A DNA stretch of 64,000 nucleotides. Source: DATBDE01 sp036270095 (lineage in GTDB: Bacteria > Actinomycetota > Thermoleophilia > Solirubrobacterales > Solirubrobacteraceae). The stretch is from NCBI GenBank assembly GCA_036270095.1, contig DATBDE010000017.1:1-64000 (forward strand). Direction: 5' to 3'. This document shows, in pieces, positions 48,809 through 57,017 of the stretch (within the stretch, counting starts at the first letter, position 1; the number at the start of each line of letters is the position of its first letter). The notes beneath the pieces are model-generated. The model was not told where the DNA came from. It did not search any database and worked only from the letters and a program-made list of their open reading frames with translations. The translations under genes and the position numbers were made by a program.

Positions 48809-49741
48809 TCAACGGGATCCAGGCCGCTCCTCGAACAGGTGGGCGAACAGCTCCGGCCGGTTGTAGTGCCCGGCGGTGTCGTGGACGAACTTGGGCGCGA
48901 TCACAGCGTCGGGATCGATCTCGGCGACCACGAGCTGCTCGTCGTCGTTCTCGGCCCGGGCCAGCGTCTGCCCGCCGGGGCCGACGACGCTGGCGCGCCC
49001 GCGCGCGCCCGGATCGTCGAGGAAGCCCTCGGTGCCCTCGACGCCGTAGGCCTCGCGCATCTCGTCGCCGATCGCGGTGACGCTGTTGATGACGAAGGCC
49101 TTGAGCGTGTAGGCCAGCGCGGGGCCCACGAGCTCGATGACCGGCTGCATCGCGAGGTCGGGGCTGAAGTGCTGCGGCCACGACGCCACGTGCACGGTGG
49201 GGTACGCGCGCGCGCTTGCGTACTGGGCCAGCGGGTTGGAGTTCTCGCCGCAGATCAGGCCGGTGACGTTGAGCTCGCCCACGCGCATGCTGTTCTCGCT
49301 GCCCGTGGTGCCCGGGCCGTGCACCAGGCGCTCGCCGATCGTGGGCACGAACTTCTGGTGCTTGTTGGCGATCGCGCCGTCGGCATCGATGTAGACCTGC
49401 GTGTTCCACAGCGTGCCGGTGGTGTGCGGGCGCCGCTCGCAGATGCCGACGACGGCGGCGACCCCGTGCTCGCCGCAGGCCCGGGCGATCTTGTCGATTG
49501 CGTCGCCGGGGACCTCGATGGCGTTCTTGAACAGCCGCTCGCTGAGTGCCAGCGTCCGCCCGTCGAGCGGCAGCAGCTCCACCCAGCCGGGGTGCCCGGG
49601 CACGAAGCCCTCGGGGAAGCCGATCAGACCCGCGCCGGCGTCGGCGGCCTGTCCGATCAGCCCGACCGTCTTCTCCACCGTCGCGTCGCGGTCGAGGAAG
49701 ACCGGGGCCGCCTGGACGGCGGCGACGGTGAACGAGCCCAT
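48809..49741 (-). CDS. Nitrilase (aliphatic/aryl type)
   Basis: A 310-residue nitrilase-superfamily enzyme with the Glu-Lys-Cys triad: LIGFPEGFVPGHPGWVELLP (Glu near 44), IANKHQKFVPTIGERLVHG (Lys), and VTGLICGENSNPLAQYA (Cys). The CGENxNPL sequence and the HPGW-like loop are typical of true nitrilases rather than amidases, so conversion of a nitrile to an acid and ammonia is likely. ATG 49741 has AGGAGG seven bases upstream. Confidence 0.9.
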   Translation of the reverse strand: MGSFTVAAVQAAPVFLDRDATVEKTVGLIGQAADAGAGLIGFPEGFVPGHPGWVELLPLDGRTLALSERLFKNAIEVPGDAIDKIARACGEHGVAAVVGICERRPHTTGTLWNTQVYIDADGAIANKHQKFVPTIGERLVHGPGTTGSENSMRVGELNVTGLICGENSNPLAQYASARAYPTVHVASWPQHFSPDLAMQPVIELVGPALAYTLKAFVINSVTAIGDEMREAYGVEGTEGFLDDPGARGRASVVGPGGQTLARAENDDEQLVVAEIDPDAVIAPKFVHDTAGHYNRPELFAHLFEERPGSR

Positions 49742-49752
49742 CCGCAGACCTC

Positions 49753-51810
49753 CTAGGCCGGCACCATCATGCTGGGATCGACGCGGTCGCCCCCGAGCGA
49801 GCGCGCCGCCGCGGAGCCCTCCGCGACCGCTTCCTCGACCGTGCGCGGGACGCTGGCGTCGCCCACGAGGTAGAGCTCGGGAACCGACCCGGCGAGCTGG
49901 TCGTAGAGCTCGTCGGCCGGCCGCCGCTTGACGCCGATCACGACGACGTCGGCGGGCAGCTCGTGCTCGTCCACCGGGCCGATGCGCAGGGCGCCGATGT
50001 GGGGCGCGAACGCCCCGGCGCTGTCGATGACCACGCGGTCGTCGTGGATGCGCTTGATGCCCCACTTGGGCCGCAGGGTCACGGCGCGCTCGAGGTCGGC
50101 GATGACCTCCGGGCGGCGAATCGTGCCGGCCATGTCCTGGCCGAACTCCTCCTTGCCGTCCGTGAACAGGTCGGTGCGCCCGTAGGCCAGGAGCGTGACG
50201 GTGTCGCCACCGCCCGCCATCCACAGCGCGGTCTGGCAGCCGATGAGGTCGCCGCCCTCGATCACGACGTTGCGTCCGCCGGCCGGCACCGAGCGCAGCG
50301 CTTCGAGCGGCGTGAGGACGTGGTCGAGCCCCGAGCCGGGGATGTGCCGGGGCACGAGCGGCCGCGAGCCGGTGGCGATGACCACCGCGTCCGGCTCGGC
50401 CGCGAGCACGGCGTCGGCCGTGGCCTCGAACCCGAGCTTGACCTCGACGCCCAGCGACTCGACCTGCCCGACCAGCCAGTCGACGAGGTTCTGCCATTCC
50501 TCCGAGCCCGGCGGCTTGGCCGCCAGGTGGAGCTGGCCGCCGAGGACCGACTCGCGCTCCCAGAGCTGGACCTCGTGGCCCTCGAGCGCGGCCACGCGCG
50601 CGGCCTCCAGGCCGGCGGGGCCGCCGCCGACGACGAGCACGCGGCGCGGCTGCGCGGCCCGGGTCGGCGCGCCCCAGCCGGGCAGGAGCTCGCGCCCGGC
50701 CTCGGGGTTGCCGACGCAGGTGATGTCGAGCGCGCTGACCCAGCGGTCGATGCAGCCCTGCTCGCAGGCCACGCACGGGCGAATCTCGCGCGCCCGCTCC
50801 TCGTAGGCCTTCCGTGGCAAGTCCGGGTCGGCGAGCAACTCGCGCGCCATCGAGATGAAGTCGGCGTGGCCGTCGGCGAGCACGCGCTCGGCCAGCTCCG
50901 GGGTCGTATAGCGGCCGACCGAGACCACCGGGATGTCGACGGCCGACTTGATCTCGGCCGCGAGGTGCTCGAGCTGGCCGGGGCCGATGCCCATCGGGGC
51001 GATCATCCAGCGGAACGTCTCGTAGCTGCCGCCCGAGATGTGGACGTAGTCGACGCCCTCCTCCTGCAGGGCCAGCGACGCGGCCACCGAGTCCTGCAGG
51101 GTGATCCCGCCCTCGGTCCACTCGTCGCCGGACATGCGGTAGCCGATGGGGTAGTCGTCGCCCACGGCGGCGCGGACCTTGCGCACCGTCTCGCGGATGA
51201 AGCGCAGCCGGTTCTCCAGCGATCCGCCGTACTCGTCGGTGCGCAGGTTGCTGTAGGGGGAGAGGAAGCTCATGAACAGGTAGCCGTGCGCGCCGTGCAG
51301 CTCGACGAGGTCGAAGCCCGCCTCCCGCGCCCGCACCGCCGCCTGCGCGTACTCGTCCTGCAGCTCGTGCAGGCGCTCCACCGTCATCTCCTCGGGGACC
51401 TCGCCGAGCACGCCCTCCGCCACCGGCGACGGCGCCTCGGGTGCGACCCCGCCGGTGTAGTGGTGCGTCGTCTGGCGCCCGGCGTGGGCGATCTGGCTGC
51501 CCATGCGCACGCCGTAGGAGTGCACCGTGTCGGTGAGCCGGCGCAGGCCGGGGATGAGGTCGTCGTCGTAGATGCCGACCTGGAAGTACGTACACCCGCG
51601 GCCGCGCGGCGTGATGTACGCGTAGCCCAGGTTGATCCAGCCCACACCGCCCTCGGCGCGGCGCCGGAAGTACGCGACCTTCTGGTCGGTGACCCGCCCC
51701 TCCCGGTCCGACATGTTGTCGCACATCGACGGCAGGACGAGCCTGTTCTTCATCGTCACCCCCTTGATCGAACCCTCGTCGAACAGGTGGGGATAACGGG
51801 CGTGCGGCAC
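49753..51810 (-). CDS. Old-yellow-enzyme/2,4-dienoyl-CoA reductase-type FMN, FAD, Fe-S oxidoreductase
   Basis: A 685-residue three-part flavoenzyme. FMN TIM barrel (1-350): KNRLVLPSMCDNMSDREG, QIAHAGRQT, FDLVELHGAHGYLFMSFLSPYSNLRTDEYGGSLENRLRF. Iron-sulfur cluster: CVACEQGCIDRW ... ITCVGNPEAG (four Cys). FAD/NAD domain: RRVLVVGGGPAGLEAARVAALEGHEVQLWE, VVIATGSRP, LYLVGDAS. It would reduce an activated C=C bond, or act as an amine dehydrogenase or demethylase relative. GTG 51810 is preceded by AAGGAG at five bases; it is the first gene of the operon, with a palindrome 26 bp upstream. Confidence 0.92.
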   Translation of the reverse strand: MPHARYPHLFDEGSIKGVTMKNRLVLPSMCDNMSDREGRVTDQKVAYFRRRAEGGVGWINLGYAYITPRGRGCTYFQVGIYDDDLIPGLRRLTDTVHSYGVRMGSQIAHAGRQTTHHYTGGVAPEAPSPVAEGVLGEVPEEMTVERLHELQDEYAQAAVRAREAGFDLVELHGAHGYLFMSFLSPYSNLRTDEYGGSLENRLRFIRETVRKVRAAVGDDYPIGYRMSGDEWTEGGITLQDSVAASLALQEEGVDYVHISGGSYETFRWMIAPMGIGPGQLEHLAAEIKSAVDIPVVSVGRYTTPELAERVLADGHADFISMARELLADPDLPRKAYEERAREIRPCVACEQGCIDRWVSALDITCVGNPEAGRELLPGWGAPTRAAQPRRVLVVGGGPAGLEAARVAALEGHEVQLWERESVLGGQLHLAAKPPGSEEWQNLVDWLVGQVESLGVEVKLGFEATADAVLAAEPDAVVIATGSRPLVPRHIPGSGLDHVLTPLEALRSVPAGGRNVVIEGGDLIGCQTALWMAGGGDTVTLLAYGRTDLFTDGKEEFGQDMAGTIRRPEVIADLERAVTLRPKWGIKRIHDDRVVIDSAGAFAPHIGALRIGPVDEHELPADVVVIGVKRRPADELYDQLAGSVPELYLVGDASVPRTVEEAVAEGSAAARSLGGDRVDPSMMVPA

Positions 51811-51835
51811 CTCGGCTCCTTCCGGCGAAGAACAA

Positions 51836-51856
51836 GTCATTTGTATGCCAAATGAC
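51836..51856. promoter_or_regulatory. 21-bp palindrome upstream of the OYE-headed operon
   Basis: Arms GTCATTTG (51836-51843) and CAAATGAC (51849-51856) are perfect complements around TATGC. The core TTTGTATGCCAAA matches the sites at 40710 and 56961 in 9 of 13 positions. Placement just before the first gene of a ten-gene operon suits a GntR-type operator. Confidence 0.6.
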
Positions 51857-51890
51857 GGCAGGCGTCAATTCGGCCCCGCCCCGGGGCGGG

Positions 51891-53048
51891 TCAGGAGCGG
51901 GCGCGCACCGGCTCCGGCGGGCCGGTCAGGACGATGGCGATGGCGGCCAGGCTGGTGGTGAGCACCAGCGCGCCGGCGATGGCGAACACGCCGCCCGCGC
52001 CGACGAAGTGCGATGCGCCGCCGAGGACGAGGGCCCCGAGGCCGATGCCGGAGTTGAGGATGATGTTCCAGGTCCGGCTGGCGTGCGCGAGCCCGGCGGG
52101 GCCGGCGCGCTCGAGCATGTCGCCGAGGGTGATGGTGAGGATCGCGCCGGTCGCCAGCCCGGCGACCGCGGCGCCCACGTCGGCCAGCGCGTCGAAGCTC
52201 ACGCCGAGCGCCCCGAGCCCGAGGGCCATGAGCAGCGCCCACCGGATCAGCATGCGGTTGACCACGAGCCGGCGGTCCAGCAGGTAGCCGCCGAACATGC
52301 GCCCCGCGGCCATGCTCAGCCCGAAGCAGACCAGCGTCACCGTGGTCACGTCGAGGGCGAGGAGCGGAATGTAGGTGAAGGCGATCCCGAAGACCATCGC
52401 GGCGGGGAAGAACACGAGGATGGGGGCGGCGGAACGCAGCGTGGGCCGGCGCCAGGCGCGCGTGCCGCCGGGCTCGGCGCCGATGGCCGGATGGGGCATC
52501 GGGACCAGCAGCGCGAGCACCGCGACCGCGGGCACGACGACGCCGGCGACAAAGCTCACGTGGGCCGACCAGTGCAGCAGCGCGGCCAGGCCGATGGGCG
52601 GCCCGAACGCCGTGCCCAGCGCCGACGCCAGGCCGTACGCGCCGAGCGCCGGGCCGCGCTCCGCGCCGGGCGCGTAGGCCGCGATCATCGCCGCGCCGAG
52701 AACGGTCAGCAGCCCGAACCCGAGGCCGCGGATGAGCGTGTTGACCAGCAGCATCGGGAACGACTGCGAGGCGAAGAGCAGCAGCGTGGGCAGCCCGATG
52801 AGCAGGATGCCCGTGCCCAGCAGCGTGCGCGGCGCGACGTGGTGCACGAGCCGCGGAGTCACGAACTGCGTGCAGACGGTCGCGACCATCGTCGCGAAGG
52901 TCAGGACGCCGGCGGCGACGCTTCCGTGGTCGCGGGCAGCGAGCACCGGGAAGACGGAGAGCTCGAGGTAGAAGCCGAAGAAGCCGCCGACGCTGGCGAT
53001 GAGGATCGCGCGCCGCGCCCGGGCGTTGCCGCTGAGCGCACGGCCCAT
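51891..53048 (-). CDS. MFS transporter
   Basis: A 385-residue permease with about twelve helices: AILIASVGGFFGFYLELSVFPVLA at the start, the inter-helix loop TQFVTPRLVHHVAPRTLLGTG in motif-A position, and PMLLVNTLIRGLGFGLLTVLGAAMIAAY. It belongs with small drug/metabolite exporters; substrate unknown, plausibly the island's compound or a product. TATGCT six bases before ATG 53048 indicates a leaderless start. It diverges from the M24 gene. Confidence 0.87.
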   Translation of the reverse strand: MGRALSGNARARRAILIASVGGFFGFYLELSVFPVLAARDHGSVAAGVLTFATMVATVCTQFVTPRLVHHVAPRTLLGTGILLIGLPTLLLFASQSFPMLLVNTLIRGLGFGLLTVLGAAMIAAYAPGAERGPALGAYGLASALGTAFGPPIGLAALLHWSAHVSFVAGVVVPAVAVLALLVPMPHPAIGAEPGGTRAWRRPTLRSAAPILVFFPAAMVFGIAFTYIPLLALDVTTVTLVCFGLSMAAGRMFGGYLLDRRLVVNRMLIRWALLMALGLGALGVSFDALADVGAAVAGLATGAILTITLGDMLERAGPAGLAHASRTWNIILNSGIGLGALVLGGASHFVGAGGVFAIAGALVLTTSLAAIAIVLTGPPEPVRARS

Positions 53049-53054
53049 CGCACG

Positions 53055-53070
53055 AGCATACGCTTACAAT
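53055..53070. promoter_or_regulatory. Divergent -10 elements of the MFS and M24 genes
   Basis: On the complement TATGCT (53060-53055) stands six bases before ATG 53048. On the plus strand TACAAT (53065-53070) points towards the M24 gene and would give a leader of about 115 nt. Confidence 0.45.
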
Positions 53071-53076
53071 CGCGCG

Positions 53077-53190
53077 CTCATCGCGCAACCGGGGCGGTTG
53101 GGGGACCGCCCGTCCGACGCCGTCGACGGATCGCGATGGGGAGAGCGATGCGCTGGCCCATCGCAACCGACACGGAAGGAACCGCGGCAC
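53077..53190 (+). promoter_or_regulatory. Structured 5' leader of the M24 gene
   Basis: Two strong hairpins can be drawn in the leader. GGGCGGT (53092-53098) pairs with ACCGCCC (53105-53111) around a six-base G-rich loop. GCGATGGG (53133-53140) pairs with CCCATCGC (53157-53164). A Shine-Dalgarno GGAAGGA (53174-53180) follows, ten bases from ATG 53191. Long structured leaders are rare among the mostly leaderless genes here, so a cis-regulatory RNA is possible. No known riboswitch class is recognised. Confidence 0.4.
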
Positions 53191-54378
53191 ATGATCAGCC
53201 AGTCACCGTTCGACGAGAACGAGTTCGCGGCGCGCGCCGCCCGGGTGCGCGAGCGCATGCGCGCAGACGGCCTCGACGCCGTGATCGCGTATTCGAACGC
53301 CAAGGCCAAGGGCTGCGTCCGGTACCTGAGCAACTACTTCGTCCGCTTTACCGGCGCGCAGACGCGGCGCGACGGGGGCTACTTCCAGTTCGGGTCCTGC
53401 GCCCTGCTCTTCCCCGCCGACGGCGAGCCCCGCCTGCTGACCGACCAGCCGTGGGACATCGCGCGGGCCAAGGAGATGACGCTGTTCTCCGACACCGCCT
53501 ACGCGGAGAACTTCGGGACCGACTTCGGCGAGCGCATCGCCATGGACGGCTACAAGCGCGTGGGCATCGACAACTGGTTCCTGTTCCCGGCCATGCACTA
53601 CCTCGGGCTCACCGAGCTGGCACCCGAGGCCGACTACGTCCCCACCCAGCTCATCGAGGACACCTACAAGATCAAGTCGCCGCGCGAGATCGAGCTCGTG
53701 CGCAAGGCCGAGGACGTCGCCGTCAAGGCGATCGAGGACGCCTTCGCGGCGGTCGGCGTCGGCGTGCCCGAGTTCGACTTCGCACTGGCGTGCGACTACG
53801 CGCTGCGCAAGTACGGCGACCTCGAGGTGGCCGGGAGCGCCATCGTGGCCGGCGGCCCCAACACCGCCACCGGCTCCGGCCTGCCGACGCAGGAGAGCTC
53901 CTACACGATGCGGGCCGGCGACTGGGCGCTGTTCGACGTCTGCCCGGGCTACGAGGGCTACGCGGGCGACATCTCGCGCATGATCGTCGCCGGCAGCATC
54001 AACGACCTCGATCCGCAGCTGAAGGCGATGTACGACGTCACCCGCGAGATGAACGAGCGCGTCATCGAAGCCATCAAGCCCGGCGTCACGCCCTGGCAGC
54101 TCAACCAGCTGGCCATCGAGATCTGCGACAGGACCGAGTTCGGCCGGTACAAGATCGACCTGCTCGGGCACAGCCTCGGCCCGGACATCCACGACCCCCC
54201 CGACTACTACTACGACACCACGCCGCTCGAGGAGAACATGACGATCACGGTCGAGCCGTGCGTGCTGTGGCCGGGGAAGGCCGGCACGCGGGTCGAGGAC
54301 GTCGTGCTCGTCACCGGCGACGGCTGTGAGGTGCTCAGCGCCGCGTCGCCCAAGGAGCTGCGCGGCACCGACGACTGA
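53191..54378 (+). CDS. M24 family metallopeptidase/creatinase-like hydrolase
   Basis: A 395-residue pita-bread enzyme. Creatinase-type N-terminal domain (MRADGLDAVIAYSNAKAKGCVRYLSNYFV) followed by a catalytic domain in which the five metal ligands can be found: WALFDVCPGYEGYAGDISRMIVAG (two Asp), LLGHSLGPDIHDPP (His), MTITVEPCVLWPG (Glu) and GTRVEDVVLVTGDG (Glu). It therefore looks like a metallopeptidase (Xaa-Pro type) rather than metal-free creatinase. In the island it may cleave an amide or dipeptide-like intermediate. ATG 53191 has a Shine-Dalgarno. Confidence 0.85.
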   Translation: MISQSPFDENEFAARAARVRERMRADGLDAVIAYSNAKAKGCVRYLSNYFVRFTGAQTRRDGGYFQFGSCALLFPADGEPRLLTDQPWDIARAKEMTLFSDTAYAENFGTDFGERIAMDGYKRVGIDNWFLFPAMHYLGLTELAPEADYVPTQLIEDTYKIKSPREIELVRKAEDVAVKAIEDAFAAVGVGVPEFDFALACDYALRKYGDLEVAGSAIVAGGPNTATGSGLPTQESSYTMRAGDWALFDVCPGYEGYAGDISRMIVAGSINDLDPQLKAMYDVTREMNERVIEAIKPGVTPWQLNQLAIEICDRTEFGRYKIDLLGHSLGPDIHDPPDYYYDTTPLEENMTITVEPCVLWPGKAGTRVEDVVLVTGDGCEVLSAASPKELRGTDD

Positions 54379-54381
54379 GCG

Positions 54382-54398
54382 GAGCGCGAACCGCGCTC
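54382..54398. terminator. Hairpin between convergent M24 and CMD genes
   Basis: GAGCGCG-AAC-CGCGCTC is a 7-bp GC stem with a three-base loop positioned between the two stop codons. No T-run, so only a weak bidirectional terminator is suggested. Confidence 0.35.
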
Positions 54399-54981
54399 AG
54401 GCGTGGATCGACATGGCCCCCTCGGGGATGCTGGACACCTCGCCGTGGGGCTCGATGCTCCAGCTCTTGGCCATGCGGTTGCCGCCGGCGGTCAGGGAGA
54501 AGAACGCCGCCAGCTCGATGATCTCGGCGTTGCTGTAGTGCTGGCGCAGCTCCTCGTAGACCTCGTCGTCGCGGCCGTCGTCGAGGGTGAGCGTGCGCGC
54601 GTAGTGCAGCGCGGCGCGCGTGCGCGGGTCGGGATGCTCCCAGTTGGGCAACGCGCAGCTGCGCATCTCCTCGTCGCTGATCGACTCGGCCAGCGGCGAG
54701 CGCTGGCGGGCGCAGAACTCGCACTCGATCATCTGGGCGATCTGGATCCGCCCGAGCTCCTTGATCTCGTGCGGTACGAGGCCGCCGCGGTGCAGCACCT
54801 CCCAGTAGTTCGCGAACGCGACAGCGACCTCGGGGTTCTGGCCCATGGTCGCGTACCAGGCGATGGGCGGGCTCTTGGTGACCGCGGCGCGATCGAGGAT
54901 GTCCCGCAGCCCCTGGTCCTCGACGGCCTCCGTGTCGATCCTCGGCACCCGCGGGACGTGCGTTGCGGCATCTGTGGTCAT
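54397..54981 (-). CDS. Carboxymuconolactone decarboxylase/AhpD-like protein
   Basis: A 194-residue all-helical CMD-family protein: PPIAWYATMGQNPEVAVAFANYWEVLHRGGLVPHEIKELGRIQIAQMIECEFCARQ contains the ExxxCxxC motif (ECEFC) of AhpD-like members, with EELRQHYSNAEIIELAAFFSLTAGGNRMAKSW as the second half. AhpD-type proteins use the Cys pair in peroxide defence; others act in aromatic-ring pathways. TACGGT seven bases before ATG 54981 fixes a leaderless start. Confidence 0.85.
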   Translation of the reverse strand: MTTDAATHVPRVPRIDTEAVEDQGLRDILDRAAVTKSPPIAWYATMGQNPEVAVAFANYWEVLHRGGLVPHEIKELGRIQIAQMIECEFCARQRSPLAESISDEEMRSCALPNWEHPDPRTRAALHYARTLTLDDGRDDEVYEELRQHYSNAEIIELAAFFSLTAGGNRMAKSWSIEPHGEVSSIPEGAMSIHA

Positions 54982-54988
54982 GGCCCAG

Positions 54989-54994
54989 ACCGTA
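54989..54994 (-). promoter_or_regulatory. Leaderless-type -10 (TACGGT, minus strand) for the CMD gene
   Basis: On the complement TACGGT is followed by ctgggcc and ATG 54981; seven-base spacing, no Shine-Dalgarno. Confidence 0.5.
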
Positions 54995-55082
54995 CGCCCC
55001 GGGTCGCGCGGCCGCCAACGCTCGCGCGCGATGCGGGCCATGCCGTGGCGACATGGCGGCGCCGCCGTGCGAGGGTACGGGC

Positions 55083-55985
55083 GTGGAACTGCGCGACCTC
55101 CGCACGTTTCTGCAGACCATCGACTCGGGCACGATCACCGCGGCCTCGGGCGAGCTGCACCTCGTCCAGTCCGCCGTCTCGCGGGCGATCAAGCGCCTCG
55201 AGGACGAGTTAGGGCTGACGCTGCTCGAGCGCATGCCCGACGGCGTGACGCCCACGCCCGCGGGCGCCGACTTCGCGCGCCACGCGGAGGTGATCCTCGC
55301 CGCCGTCGCCGCTGCCGAGTCCGACATGGCCGCGCACCGCGACTCGGCCAGCGGCCGGGTGCGGGTCGGCTTCCTGACCTCGGTGGTGCCGTTGCTGCTC
55401 GCGCCCCTACTGCGCCGCCTGCGCGCCCGCCACCCGCACATCCGGGCCGAGTTCGCGGAAGGGCTGCCGCTCGACCTGCTCGCGCGCATCCGCGAGCGGC
55501 GCCTCGACGTGGCCCTGACGTGGTTCCCGCTCGAGACCGGCGACCTCGAGTCGGCCGCGCTGGTCGAGCTGCCGCTCGCGCTCATCGTCGCCCCCGACCA
55601 CCGGCTCGCAACCGACGCGCGGGTCGAGCTCATCGACCTCGGCCAGGAGGCGTGGGTGAGCTTCCGCAGCGGCGGCCCCAGCCACACGTGGATCGCCCGC
55701 GCGGGTGCGGCCGGCGGCTTCTCGCCGCGCATCGTCACCGAGTCCGAGACCTTCGCGGAGCTCAAGGCGTTCGTGCAGGCCGGCGCCGGCATCACCCTGC
55801 TGCCCGCGGCCGCCGTGCGCCCGGAGTCGGGCAGCGACGCGCTGCGAGCGCTGCCCCTGTACGGCAGCGTGCCCGCTGCGACGCTCGGGGCCGTCTGGCT
55901 GGACCGCCGGCGGGCGCCGCTGGTTGACGCGGTCATCGAGGCCGTCGGCGACCTGGCCCGCGCCGGCGGCCTGGACGCGTCCTGA
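55083..55985 (+). CDS. LysR family transcriptional regulator
   Basis: A 300-residue LysR regulator: N-terminal winged helix (LRDLRTFLQTIDSGTITAASGELHLVQSAVSRAIKRLEDELGLTLLERMPDGVTPTPAGADF), then a two-lobed periplasmic-binding-like effector domain (VGFLTSVVPLLLAPLLRRLRARHPHIRAEFAEG, LDVALTWFPLETGDL, VQAGAGITLLPAAAV). It diverges from the CMD gene, its most likely target by the usual LysR rule, and converges on the second nitrilase gene. Confidence 0.9.
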   Translation: MELRDLRTFLQTIDSGTITAASGELHLVQSAVSRAIKRLEDELGLTLLERMPDGVTPTPAGADFARHAEVILAAVAAAESDMAAHRDSASGRVRVGFLTSVVPLLLAPLLRRLRARHPHIRAEFAEGLPLDLLARIRERRLDVALTWFPLETGDLESAALVELPLALIVAPDHRLATDARVELIDLGQEAWVSFRSGGPSHTWIARAGAAGGFSPRIVTESETFAELKAFVQAGAGITLLPAAAVRPESGSDALRALPLYGSVPAATLGAVWLDRRRAPLVDAVIEAVGDLARAGGLDAS

Positions 55986-55988
55986 GGC

Positions 55989-56909
55989 TCAGCCGTGCCG
56001 GACGCGGGCGAGCTGGCGCTCGACCGCGAGCTCGTCGTGCAGGTCCGGCTGCCGGTGCTCCGCCGGGTCGTAGCCGAGCAGGTCGCCGTAGACGTCGGTG
56101 CGCCGGTCGGCCAGCGGCGTGATGAGCGGGTCGCGCACCTTGGCCCGGCGCGCCTCGGCCAGGTCCATGGGCACGACCTCGACGACCTCATCGTCGCGGC
56201 TGGCCGGCCCGAACAACGGCCGGCCGTACGGGTCGATGACCACGCTGGAGCCGAGGTAGCCGAGGGTGCCGTCGGCGCCCACGCGCGAGGCGGCGGCGAC
56301 GAAGACCTGGTTGATGTTGGCCTGCACGAGCGCGGCCTTGACCTGATCGATCACGCCGTCCGCCGGCGCCGCCTTGTCGTAGCCCGGGGCCCACGCGGTG
56401 GGGATGGCCACGAGGTCGGCGCCCTGCAGCGAGAGGATGCGCAGCGCCTCGGGGAAGCGGAGGTCGTAGCAGACGATGATGCCCACGCGGCCGAAGGGCA
56501 ACGACACCACCGGCAGGCCGAGGTCGCCGGGAGCGAACAGCAGGCGCTCCTCGCCCCAGAGGTGGAGCTTGCGGTACACCGCGACCACGCCCCCGGGCCC
56601 GACCACGGCCACGCTGTTGTACAGCGACCCGCCGGCGATCTCGAGGATGCCGCCGACGATGTGACAGGAATGCCGGGCCGCCAGCTCCTGCCAGTCGCGG
56701 GTCGCCGGGCCGGGGATGGACTGGGCCGCGCGGAGGGCCTCGTCCCAGCCGGTGAAGCGGTATCCGGAGGCCGCGAGCTCGGGGAGGACGACCACGTCCG
56801 CGTCGCGTTCGGCGGCCGACTCGATGGCGTCGACGATGCGGTCGCGGTTGCCGTCGAGGTCGCCCGGGAGGAGCTCGAGCTGGGCGACGGCGACGTTGAT
56901 GTCGAGCAT
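55989..56909 (-). CDS. Carbon-nitrogen hydrolase (nitrilase superfamily amidase)
   Basis: A 306-residue enzyme with the Glu-Lys-Cys triad: VVVLPELAASGYRF (Glu), AVYRKLHLWGEERLLFAPG (Lys), VGIIVCYDLRFPEALRIL (Cys). The KLHLWGEE and CYDLRFPE sequences are typical of N-carbamoyl amino-acid amidohydrolases/aliphatic amidases rather than true nitrilases. It would cleave an amide or carbamoyl group, releasing ammonia. ATG 56909 is preceded by a GGAGGAGGG Shine-Dalgarno. It diverges from the molybdenum hydroxylase operon across a 108-bp promoter region. Confidence 0.88.
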   Translation of the reverse strand: MLDINVAVAQLELLPGDLDGNRDRIVDAIESAAERDADVVVLPELAASGYRFTGWDEALRAAQSIPGPATRDWQELAARHSCHIVGGILEIAGGSLYNSVAVVGPGGVVAVYRKLHLWGEERLLFAPGDLGLPVVSLPFGRVGIIVCYDLRFPEALRILSLQGADLVAIPTAWAPGYDKAAPADGVIDQVKAALVQANINQVFVAAASRVGADGTLGYLGSSVVIDPYGRPLFGPASRDDEVVEVVPMDLAEARRAKVRDPLITPLADRRTDVYGDLLGYDPAEHRQPDLHDELAVERQLARVRHG

Positions 56910-56944
56910 GATTCAGGCCCTCCTCCCCGGGCCCGGGCCCGGCA

Positions 56945-56975
56945 TTGACAACCAAACCCAGTATGTAATACAAAC
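56945..56975 (+). promoter_or_regulatory. Promoter and GntR-type palindrome ahead of the molybdenum hydroxylase operon
   Basis: A consensus -35 TTGACA (56945-56950) is followed 15 bp later by TAATAC (56966-56971). The latter lies within a 15-bp palindrome with one mismatch, GTATGTAATACAAAC (56961-56975), whose complement TTTGTATTACATA is closely related to the sites at 40710 and 51836. Overlap with the -10 suggests repression. Confidence 0.55.
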
Positions 56976-57017
56976 GAGGCGCAGAGGCTAGCGCAAGGTC
57001 AGCGACCCGGGGAAGAG

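Noticed and set aside
49963..51855. 630-codon plus-strand open frame opposite the OYE gene
   Set aside because: Composition is that of a GC-skew shadow, and the complement encodes a complete flavoenzyme with all cofactor motifs.
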